A stretch of 64,000 nucleotides of DNA, taken from assembly GCA_002452745.1 (NCBI GenBank), contig DKFC01000012.1, positions 124,001-188,000 of the forward strand, in the 5' to 3' direction. The position numbers and the translations under genes are program-made. This stretch comes from Firmicutes bacterium UBA6806. GTDB taxonomy: Bacteria > Bacillota > Clostridia > Peptostreptococcales > Acidaminobacteraceae. Each line of letters starts with the position of its first letter. Positions within the stretch are counted from its first letter, which is position 1. Below the pieces are notes generated by a model that saw nothing but the letters and a program-made list of their open reading frames with translations, did no database searches and had not been told where the DNA came from. Positions 27,512-34,952 of the stretch are shown here, in pieces.

Positions 27512-28858
27512 ATGGAGACTATAAAACCATGTTTAAATAAAGTTGTGAAATCAGAAGATGAAACCCTTAGCGATTCGAAGAGATCATATGAAGTTTTTAA
27601 CACTTTTCTGATAGAAACAAGGAGAAAGATACATCAAAATGCAGAGAGCGGATGGCTTGAGTTTCAAACCACTGCTTTGGTGGCTGAGAGACTCAAAGAA
27701 CTGGGATATGAAGTTAAACTTGGCAGTGAAATCGTAAATTTGGATTTTGTCATGGGGAGACCATCTGATAAAATCGTCTCTGAGGCAATTGAAAGGGCAG
27801 AGGCGAATGGTGTGGCGAAATCAATACTCGGTAAGATGGATGGGTATACAGGTGCTTTGGGAATTTTAGATACTGGAAGAGAAGGGCCAACGACAGTTTT
27901 GAGATTTGACATAGATGCCAATGACATCTCTGAAAGACAACTGGGTTCTCATAAACCCTATCGAGAGGGATTTGCCTCAAAGAACCCACTGGCAATGCAT
28001 GCCTGTGGACACGATGGTCATACAGCAATTGGACTGGCAGTGGCTGAAACGCTTATGCAGCGCAAGTCTTGTTTAAAGGGGATTGTCAAACTGGTTTTTC
28101 AGCCAGCAGAGGAAGGGGTCAGAGGCGCTAAGGCTATTGTGGAATCAGGTGTTGTTGACGAAGCGGATTATTTTATAGCAGGACATATAGGTTTTGGTGT
28201 TCCAAAAGGGGGATTTACTGCGAATACGACGCAGTTTCTGGCAACGACTAAAATGGATGTTGTCATGAGAGGCAAGGCGTCACATGCAGGGGCAAAACCA
28301 GAAGAGGGAACCAATGCATTATTAGCCGCGGCAGCGGCTACGGTACAACTTCATACCATTACACAGCACAGCGCCGGGCTAGGTCGATTAAATGTTGGAA
28401 CACTGAGAGCGGGAACGGGTCGAAACATCATTGCGGATTATGCCAAGATGCAAATAGAAGCAAGGGGAGAGACCACAGAGGTCAACGGCTACATCGTAAA
28501 GCGTGCAGAGGAGATTATAAGGGGAACGGCCTCGGCGTACGGCGTGGAAGTGTCAATAGAGAAAGTTGGTGAGGCTGTAACTTCTTATTCAGATGGTGAA
28601 TTGGCAGATAGAATCCATCAAATTGCCTCAAAGTGTGAGGCTGATTTGATAATCTATCCTGAATTTAAACTTGGAGGCAGCGAGGATGCTACTGTTTTTA
28701 TGGAGAGGGTACGTGAAAGAGGCGGCAAGGCGGTATACATGATTATGGGCTCGGAAATTGCCGCGGGGCATCACAATGAGGCTTTTGATTTTGACGAAGG
28801 GGTATTGGTACTTGGATTGAAGCTGTTTACAGAGGTGGTGATGGATTTAAACGGCTGA
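27512..28858 (+). CDS. abgA: M20 family amidohydrolase, AbgA-like (p-aminobenzoyl-glutamate hydrolase subunit A)
   Basis: Hydrolyses the amide bond of p-aminobenzoyl-glutamate, a folate breakdown product, or a similar amide. 448 residues. The segment HKPYREGFASKNP followed by MHACGHDGHTAIGL (metal ligands), QPAEEGVRGAKAIVESGVV, the dimerisation lid with ASHAGAKPEEGTNALLAAA, GTLRAGTGRNII and the end SEIAAGHHNEAFDFDE closely follow E. coli AbgA as I know it. The next gene is an AbgT transporter, which supports the substrate. E. coli AbgB, the usual partner, is not encoded; a different M20 enzyme follows abgT instead. Confidence 0.85.
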   Translation: METIKPCLNKVVKSEDETLSDSKRSYEVFNTFLIETRRKIHQNAESGWLEFQTTALVAERLKELGYEVKLGSEIVNLDFVMGRPSDKIVSEAIERAEANGVAKSILGKMDGYTGALGILDTGREGPTTVLRFDIDANDISERQLGSHKPYREGFASKNPLAMHACGHDGHTAIGLAVAETLMQRKSCLKGIVKLVFQPAEEGVRGAKAIVESGVVDEADYFIAGHIGFGVPKGGFTANTTQFLATTKMDVVMRGKASHAGAKPEEGTNALLAAAAATVQLHTITQHSAGLGRLNVGTLRAGTGRNIIADYAKMQIEARGETTEVNGYIVKRAEEIIRGTASAYGVEVSIEKVGEAVTSYSDGELADRIHQIASKCEADLIIYPEFKLGGSEDATVFMERVRERGGKAVYMIMGSEIAAGHHNEAFDFDEGVLVLGLKLFTEVVMDLNG

Positions 28859-28891
28859 AATTTGAGATAGATATTTTAAGGAGGGGAAGTA

Positions 28892-30415
28892 ATGAAGTCA
28901 AAAAAGAGTTTGTTTATGAGGTTTTTAGACGTTGTGGAAAGAGGCGGCAATAAATTGCCACATCCATTTACACTGTTTGTTCTACTGATTGTCATCATTA
29001 TGTTGACATCATGGGTAACTGCGAGTGCTGGCATCAGTGTGGTACATCCAACAACTGGAGAGACAGTCTTCGCACAGAATTTGATGTCTGGAGATGGCGT
29101 TCTCTGGATGTTCAAGAATTTGATTAAGAACTTTACAGGATTTGCACCGCTAGGGCTGGTTTTGACCATGACACTTGGAATTGGTCTTGCTGAAAAAGTG
29201 GGTTTCATGTCAGCATTTATGAGGCGGTTTATGCTTGGTGCACCAGAAAAAATTCTCTTATTCGCAGTTATGTTTATGGGGATTGTCGGTAATATTGCAT
29301 CAGATGCAGCTATTATCATCATACCGCCACTAGCCGGAGCTCTTTTTTACAGCACAAAGAGGAATCCCATCGTTGGGATTGCTGCGGGTTATGCTGCCAC
29401 TTGTGCAGGGTTTACAGCCAATATCCTAATCGCTGGAACAGATGCCCTTTTAGCAGGCATTACGCAGGAAGCGGCAAATGGAATTATAGCTGAAACAGAG
29501 GTTTCACCCGCCGCCAATTATTATTTTATGGTGGTAAGTACTTTTCTAATGGCGGTTTTAGGCGCATGGGTGACAAAGAAGTTTGTCATTCCACAAGTTG
29601 GGCCATACACACCGCCAGAGGGGCAAATTATCGAAACCGAGTCCTTCGAGTTGACAAAAGAGGAAAAAAAGGGACTTCGATTGGCGGGAATTTTTACACT
29701 GGCTTTCTTTGCTGTAATTGTGGCAGTGCTCTTTCCATCGGACTCCATTTTTAGAGGCCCAGGGGGAACTTTAGTGCCATCGCCGTTTCTATCATCCATC
29801 GTTCCGTTTCTATTGCTGTGGTTTATCGGTTTAAGTATATTCTATGGTATCGCCGCAGGGACAATTAAAAGAGAATCTGATATTCCGAAGTACATGACAA
29901 AGGCGATTGAAGAAATGTCTGGGTATATTGTCTTGGTGTTCATTATTGCGCAATTTGTTCAATTTTTTAACTGGACTAATTTAGGGCTTATATTGGCTGT
30001 GAACTTATCTTCAATGTTGATTTCCATGAATCTAACAGGACTCCCTATGATTATTGGAATCGTCATTATCAGCTCGTTTGTAAATTTGTTTATTGGCAGT
30101 GGCGGTGCAAAGTGGGCACTGTTATCGCCGGTATTTGTTCCGCTGTTCATGCTCCTAGGATATGCGCCTGAATATGCTCAATTGGCATATAGGATTGGCG
30201 ATTCCATGACAAATGCGTTGACGCCTCTGTTTCCATACTTCCCGATTTTACTTGGCTTTATCGCCAAATACGATAAGGAAAAAGCACAAATTGGAACAGT
30301 TATGGCAATTATGATGCCGTATACACTGACGTTTAGTTTGGCGTGGCTTTTACAATTGGCATTGTGGCATCTCCTTAACTTGCCGCTTGGACCAGGGGGA
30401 TCAATATTCTTATAG
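28892..30415 (+). CDS. abgT: AbgT family transporter (p-aminobenzoyl-glutamate or related)
   Basis: A 507-residue cytoplasmic-membrane transporter with about 11-13 hydrophobic segments. Family motifs include the start RFLDVVERGGNKLPHPFTLF, FTGFAPLGLVLTMTLGIGLAEK near residue 80-105, GNIASDAAIIIIPPLAG near 130, and the C-terminal half with FIGSGGAKWALLSPVFVPL and RIGDSMTNALTPLFPYFP. Some family members import p-aminobenzoyl-glutamate, others export sulfonamides; placement between two amidohydrolases argues for import. AAGGAGG precedes the ATG. Confidence 0.9.
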   Translation: MKSKKSLFMRFLDVVERGGNKLPHPFTLFVLLIVIIMLTSWVTASAGISVVHPTTGETVFAQNLMSGDGVLWMFKNLIKNFTGFAPLGLVLTMTLGIGLAEKVGFMSAFMRRFMLGAPEKILLFAVMFMGIVGNIASDAAIIIIPPLAGALFYSTKRNPIVGIAAGYAATCAGFTANILIAGTDALLAGITQEAANGIIAETEVSPAANYYFMVVSTFLMAVLGAWVTKKFVIPQVGPYTPPEGQIIETESFELTKEEKKGLRLAGIFTLAFFAVIVAVLFPSDSIFRGPGGTLVPSPFLSSIVPFLLLWFIGLSIFYGIAAGTIKRESDIPKYMTKAIEEMSGYIVLVFIIAQFVQFFNWTNLGLILAVNLSSMLISMNLTGLPMIIGIVIISSFVNLFIGSGGAKWALLSPVFVPLFMLLGYAPEYAQLAYRIGDSMTNALTPLFPYFPILLGFIAKYDKEKAQIGTVMAIMMPYTLTFSLAWLLQLALWHLLNLPLGPGGSIFL

Positions 30416-30459
30416 GATCGAAACTTAAAATGACGTGGGTTTGAAAGAGAGTAGGAGAA

Positions 30460-31647
30460 ATGACAGAAGAAATCAAAAGGCGAGCCTCAGAAATCGAAGG
30501 CGAAATTATCAAGTTGAGGCGAGAGCTGCATCAGCATCCTGAAAAGAGCGGTTCAGAGTATTTGACACGCGATATTCTAATGAGGTATTTGTCGGAGTTG
30601 GATGTGGAAATTGGGCCGACGTATTTTAAAACGGGATTCGCAGTCGTGATTAGAGGACGAGAAGTTGGAAAAACCATTGCACTCCGTTTTGACATGGATG
30701 CTTTAGAAATGGACGAGCTTGCAGACTGTCCATTCAAGTCAAAACACGATGGTCTCATGCACGCTTGCGGTCACGATGGTCATATGGCCATGGGCGTGGG
30801 ATGTGCAATGGTTCTCTCTAAATTAAAACACATGATGAAGGGTCAAGTAAAGTTAATCTTTCAACCGGCAGAAGAGGATGCCGTCAGCGGAGGCGGTGCC
30901 AAGTACATGATAGAGGAAGGCGTTCTTGATGATGCGCCTAGAGTGGACGCTGTAGTTGGCATGCACATTTGGCCAGAACTGAAAAAGGGTGAAGTGGGAA
31001 CGAAGTATGGCCCAATTATGGCAGCCTCTGATCCGTTTGAAATTTCAATCTCGGGTGTTGGCGGTCATGCGTCACTACCACATAAATGTGTCGATCCAAT
31101 TCTGATCGCATCACAGATCGTGGTGAGTTTGCAGTCCGTGGTGGCTAGAAACATTGACCCTTTTGATGCCGCAGTGATTACTGTTGGGCAGCTAAGTGCA
31201 GGTACAAGGTATAATACGATCCCTCAGACAGCCAGTTTGAAAGGCACTTTGAGGTCGTTCAGTCAAGAGACTAGAGACGTTCTAAAGTCACATTTGGAGA
31301 AGATTGCCACTGCCGTTGCCACGGGCTATGGTGGCGAGGCTAAGCTGATGTTTGGAAATGGTTATCCAGCACTCGTCAATGATGATGAAATGGTGGCTGA
31401 TATGAAGGCAACTGTGGCGTCAATCTTGGGTGAAGATGCGTTTAAGAGTGTTGAGAGACCTGCTTCAGGCGGAGAGGACTTTGCCTATTTTGCACTTGAA
31501 CGTCCATCGGTCTATCTTTGGCTTGGTTATGGAGAGTCAGAGGCGAAAGTAAATCCACCGCACAGCCCTTATTATGCATTCGATGAGAAAATTTTAAAAG
31601 ACGGTGTCATGACACTTTGCCAAGTGGCAGTGGATTTTCTAAAATAA
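30460..31647 (+). CDS. M20D family amidohydrolase / carboxypeptidase
   Basis: A 395-residue metallopeptidase of the hippurate hydrolase/IAA-amino acid hydrolase type. LRRELHQHPEKSG near residue 20, RFDMDALEMDE, MHACGHDGHMAMGVG (ligands), QPAEEDAVSGGGAKYMIEE and GMHIWPELKKGEVG are standard; the lid domain runs near 185-295 and PASGGEDFAYFA gives the last ligands. It is not AbgB, which is longer and has different motifs. Third gene of the abg operon, likely splitting a related amide or a second bond of the imported compound. A terminator follows at 31715. Confidence 0.9.
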   Translation: MTEEIKRRASEIEGEIIKLRRELHQHPEKSGSEYLTRDILMRYLSELDVEIGPTYFKTGFAVVIRGREVGKTIALRFDMDALEMDELADCPFKSKHDGLMHACGHDGHMAMGVGCAMVLSKLKHMMKGQVKLIFQPAEEDAVSGGGAKYMIEEGVLDDAPRVDAVVGMHIWPELKKGEVGTKYGPIMAASDPFEISISGVGGHASLPHKCVDPILIASQIVVSLQSVVARNIDPFDAAVITVGQLSAGTRYNTIPQTASLKGTLRSFSQETRDVLKSHLEKIATAVATGYGGEAKLMFGNGYPALVNDDEMVADMKATVASILGEDAFKSVERPASGGEDFAYFALERPSVYLWLGYGESEAKVNPPHSPYYAFDEKILKDGVMTLCQVAVDFLK

Positions 31648-31714
31648 GGATGCAAATTTGAGAAAAAGATGAAATTGTGAGCTTGTCGTGACATATCAAG
31701 GGCAAGTAAATGAG

Positions 31715-31765
31715 AAAGTCTGCCTTTGCAGCGTATTCAGACATACGTAAGAAGGCAGACTTTTT
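31715..31765 (+). terminator. Terminator after the abg operon
   Basis: AAAGTCTGCCTT (31715-31726) and AAGGCAGACTTT (31752-31763) form a 12-bp stem with a small inner GTAT/ATAC hairpin, followed by T. Confidence 0.85.
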
Positions 31766-31767
31766 AA

Positions 31768-31798
31768 ATTGACGCCTCAATTGAGGCCTCGATTGACG
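31768..31798. repeat. 12-bp palindrome between direct repeats
   Basis: The perfect palindrome CCTCAATTGAGG (31775-31786) lies between two copies of ATTGACG (31768-31774 and 31792-31798). Its role is unknown; it could bind a dimeric regulator. The rest of the spacer to 32070 is very AT-rich and shows no gene. Confidence 0.5.
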
Positions 31799-32073
31799 TT
31801 TGTAGTCAGATGGAAAAAATTGCCGAAAAACTATAAAAAATTATTTATTCTTTAACAATGTGGGCGCAAAATGAATCCAATAAAAAGCGAAGATAATTAT
31901 ATATACCCAAAAGTTGGATGTAAAACATAAAAAAATTTTTTCAACAAATAACATATTGAACTATTTAAAACATATAATGTTAATGGCATTTGAGTGAAAA
32001 ACACCTGAATTTCAACGAATTTCATGTCTTATTTGTTACGAAAATTTATAAAAAGCGAAAGGGGATTTTTGTG

Positions 32074-32102
32074 TATACATTATAATCATTCTATGTTATA
32101 AT
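32074..32102 (+). promoter_or_regulatory. Promoter of the hydCDBA operon
   Basis: TATAAT at 32097-32102 with a weak -35 TATACA 17 bp upstream. A second TATAAT at 32081-32086 has no partner. The choice is supported by the Rex-type operator 12 bp downstream, the same geometry as at 45320-45354. Confidence 0.6.
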
Positions 32103-32114
32103 CTATTCGAATAT

Positions 32115-32132
32115 AGGTTAAGAAATTAACAA
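32115..32132. promoter_or_regulatory. Rex-type operator of the hydrogenase operon
   Basis: AGGTTAAGAAATTAACAA fits the Rex consensus TTGTTAA-N4-TTAACAA with a perfect right half and 5 of 7 in the left. It covers about +6 to +23 of the predicted transcript, where a bound repressor would block transcription. Rex releases DNA when NADH is high, which would switch on hydrogen production. The rex gene itself is not in the window. Confidence 0.75.
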
Positions 32133-32224
32133 ACAGCTTTAAACCTAGTAAAATGCTAGGGATTGGACAGTTCGGGTTATGTTCGAGCTCGGTCGAATGT
32201 ACGAAGTATAAGGAGGAACTATTG

Positions 32225-32704
32225 ATGGCCAATAAGTACTTAACAGAAGAAAATTTTGCAAAGCTTGATAGAGTAATCGAAGAGCACAAAGACATGCAAG
32301 GTCCTTTAATGCCTGTATTGCACGAAGCGCAGCATATTTTCGGTGCGATTCCTATGGAAGTGCAAAAGAAGATTTCTGAAAAATTAAATGTACCTTTAGC
32401 TGAAATTTATGGAGTTGTTACGTTTTATTCACAATTCACTTTAGAGCCAAAAGGCGAGTTCTTAATCGGTGTTTGTTTGGGAACTGCTTGCTACGTAAGA
32501 GGCGCTCAAAAAATTATCGAAAAAGTATCCGAATTAACTGGTGTTACAGTTGGGAAAACATCAGCAGACGGTAAGTTTTCATTGGAAGCGACAAGATGTA
32601 TCGGCGCTTGTGGACTTGCACCTGTGTTAACAGTAAATGAAGATGTTTACGGAAGACTTGTTGTTGAAGATATTCCGGGCATTGTTGCTAAATATCAAGG
32701 TTAG
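32225..32704 (+). CDS. hydC: NAD-linked [FeFe]-hydrogenase subunit HydC (NuoE-like)
   Basis: A 159-residue thioredoxin-fold [2Fe-2S] protein homologous to NuoE. It starts with helices ending in MPVLHEAQHIFGAIP, then VYGVVTFYSQF-type sequence (here YGVVTFYSQFTLEPKG), and the four cluster cysteines in GVCLGTACYVRGA (near 86-93) and RCIGACGLAP (near 128-132). ATG 32225 has AAGGAGGAACT upstream; an in-frame extension back to 32153 has none. First gene of the hydrogenase operon. It passes electrons between NADH dehydrogenase and hydrogenase parts or supports flavin-based bifurcation. Confidence 0.93.
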   Translation: MANKYLTEENFAKLDRVIEEHKDMQGPLMPVLHEAQHIFGAIPMEVQKKISEKLNVPLAEIYGVVTFYSQFTLEPKGEFLIGVCLGTACYVRGAQKIIEKVSELTGVTVGKTSADGKFSLEATRCIGACGLAPVLTVNEDVYGRLVVEDIPGIVAKYQG

Positions 32705-32722
32705 ACATTAGGAGGGGAACGA

Positions 32723-33088
32723 ATGAAATCTTTAGCTGAACTCGCAAAAATCAGAGAAGAAGCTCTTAAAAAAGTTGATTTGAGAACTGAGCGCAAAGGA
32801 ACGAGAATTGTTGTTGGTATGGCGACTTGCGGCATCTCAGCTGGCGCTAGACCAGTCCTTGCAGCTTTAATGGATGAAGCTCAAAAAAGAGGCCTTAAAG
32901 ATGTTGAAATCACTCAAACTGGCTGTATTGGCGTCTGTAGATTAGAGCCGATGATTGAAGTTTATAAAGAAGGCGAAGAAAAAGTGACTTATGTTGAACT
33001 GACCGAGGAAAAAGCAAGAAGAATTATTGCAGAACACATCGTTAACGGAAGCATCGTTACTGAATATACAATTGGCGCTGCAGAGTAG
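32723..33088 (+). CDS. HydD-like [2Fe-2S] ferredoxin-type protein
   Basis: A 121-residue protein with a thioredoxin-like [2Fe-2S] fold. The cysteines are C36 in GMATCGISAGARPV and the pair in TQTGCIGVCRLEPMIEVY; only three are in canonical places, so a fourth ligand (or a cluster-free form) remains open. Clostridial and acetogenic hyd operons often carry such a small subunit between hydC and hydB. The start follows GGAGGGG. It is a real gene by position and ribosome site, but its role in electron flow is not settled by sequence. Confidence 0.85.
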   Translation: MKSLAELAKIREEALKKVDLRTERKGTRIVVGMATCGISAGARPVLAALMDEAQKRGLKDVEITQTGCIGVCRLEPMIEVYKEGEEKVTYVELTEEKARRIIAEHIVNGSIVTEYTIGAAE

Positions 33089-33107
33089 TTTTTGAGGAGG
33101 TAATTAA

Positions 33108-34904
33108 ATGGATTTTTATAGAGCACACGTGCTTGTTTGTGGTGGAACGGGATGTACATCTTCAGGTTCTTTATCTATTGAAGAAATGTTCAACAAGCAA
33201 TTACAGGCAAAAGGATTAGATAAAGAAGTTAAAGTTGTGAGAACTGGCTGTTTCGGTCTTTGTGAAGCTGGTCCAATCTGTATCGTGTATCCAGAAGGAT
33301 CATTCTACTCAAGAGTGGAAGAAAAAGATGTTGAGAGAATCGTTGACGAACATCTTCTTAAAGGTAGAATCGTTAAAGATTTACTTTTCGTAGATAAAGT
33401 TGCTCCTGTGACAGATATCGCTACATCAATCAATGATGTAACTTTCTATAAAAAACAAAAAAGGGTTGTCCTCAGAAACTGTGGTGTTATCAATCCTGAA
33501 GTAATTGAAGAATATATCGCTTTTGACGGATACAAGGCGCTTGGAAAAGCATTAACTGAAATGACACCTGATCAAGTTATTGATGAAATCAAAAAATCAG
33601 GTCTTCGTGGCCGTGGGGGCGGAGGGTTCCCTACTGGACTTAAATGGGAATTCACTCAAAAGGCTGCTGGCGACATCAAATATGTTGCATGTAATGCTGA
33701 TGAGGGAGACCCAGGTGCATTCATGGACAGATCTGTTCTTGAAGGTGATCCACATGCAGTTATCGAGGCAATGGCAATTGCTGCTTACGCTATTGGTGCG
33801 GAAAAAGGTTATGTATATATCAGAGCGGAATATCCAATCGCTGTTAAGCGCTTAGGTATTGCAATTGCTCAAGCAAAAGAACTGGGCTTGTTAGGACAAG
33901 ACATTTTCGGAACTGGATTCAATTTTGATCTTGAAATTAGACTTGGAGCTGGTGCATTTGTATGTGGTGAGGAAACAGCTCTTATCGCTTCAATCGAAGG
34001 CGAAAGAGGAATGCCTAGACCAAAACCACCATTCCCAGCACAAAAAGGTATCTTTGGAAAACCAACGCTCATCAACAACGTAGAAACGTATGCTTCTATA
34101 GCACAAATTATCTTAAACGGTGCTGATTGGTTTACTTCTATGGGAACTGAAAAATCACCAGGTACAAAAGTATTTGCTCTTGGTGGAAAGATCAACAACA
34201 CTGGTCTTGTTGAAATTCCAATGGGTACAACTCTTAGAGAAGTTATCTTTGAAATTGGCGGTGGGATTCCAAACGGAAAAGAGTTTAAAGCGGTTCAAAC
34301 AGGCGGTCCATCAGGCGGCTGTATCACTGCTGACCATTTGGATACACCAATTGACTTCGATACACTAACTGCTCTTGGATCAATGATGGGTTCAGGCGGG
34401 ATGATCGTCGTTGACAGCGACAACTGTATGGTTGACTTCGCTAGATTCTTCCTCGACTTTACAGTAGATGAATCTTGTGGAAAATGCGTACCATGTCGTG
34501 AAGGTACTAAGAGAATGCTTGAAATCTTAGATAAGATTACATCAGGCAGTGGAACTTTGGAAGATTTAGATAGATTAGAAGAATTAGCATACTCAATCAA
34601 AGACTCTGCACTTTGCGGTCTGGGTCAAACAGCACCAAACCCTGTATTATCTACTATGAAATACTTCAAAGACGAATATATTGCGCATGTTGTAGACAAA
34701 AAATGTCCAGCTGGCATGTGCCAAGACTTACTTCAAGTCGTTATCGGAGAAGGCTGTATCGGATGTACAGCATGTAAACGCGTTTGTCCAGTTGATGCAA
34801 TCACTGGTGAAGTTAAAGGCGTTCATGTTATTGATCAAAGTAAATGTATCAAATGTGGTGCTTGTATCCCTAAATGTCCTAAGAAAGTTATTGTTAAGCA
34901 ATAA
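33108..34904 (+). CDS. hydB: NAD-linked [FeFe]-hydrogenase subunit HydB (NuoF-like, FMN and NADH binding)
   Basis: 598 residues. Residues 1-85 form a [2Fe-2S] thioredoxin-like domain (CGGTGCTSSGS, RTGCFGLCEAGP). The NuoF core follows with SGLRGRGGGGFPTGLKW near 165-180 (NADH/FMN), CNADEGDPGAFMDR, AGAFVCGEETALI, the SLBB part, and the [4Fe-4S] motif ESCGKCVPCREGTKRML near 460. The C-terminal 60 residues add two [4Fe-4S] clusters (CIGCTACKRVCP, CIKCGACIPKCP), which is typical of bifurcating HydB and absent from plain NuoF. It is the site where NADH and ferredoxin electrons meet. Confidence 0.95.
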   Translation: MDFYRAHVLVCGGTGCTSSGSLSIEEMFNKQLQAKGLDKEVKVVRTGCFGLCEAGPICIVYPEGSFYSRVEEKDVERIVDEHLLKGRIVKDLLFVDKVAPVTDIATSINDVTFYKKQKRVVLRNCGVINPEVIEEYIAFDGYKALGKALTEMTPDQVIDEIKKSGLRGRGGGGFPTGLKWEFTQKAAGDIKYVACNADEGDPGAFMDRSVLEGDPHAVIEAMAIAAYAIGAEKGYVYIRAEYPIAVKRLGIAIAQAKELGLLGQDIFGTGFNFDLEIRLGAGAFVCGEETALIASIEGERGMPRPKPPFPAQKGIFGKPTLINNVETYASIAQIILNGADWFTSMGTEKSPGTKVFALGGKINNTGLVEIPMGTTLREVIFEIGGGIPNGKEFKAVQTGGPSGGCITADHLDTPIDFDTLTALGSMMGSGGMIVVDSDNCMVDFARFFLDFTVDESCGKCVPCREGTKRMLEILDKITSGSGTLEDLDRLEELAYSIKDSALCGLGQTAPNPVLSTMKYFKDEYIAHVVDKKCPAGMCQDLLQVVIGEGCIGCTACKRVCPVDAITGEVKGVHVIDQSKCIKCGACIPKCPKKVIVKQ

Positions 34905-34952
34905 TTTGGCTTATGTCGTTTAACCAGATTTTAAGAAAGAGGTGTACGAATC

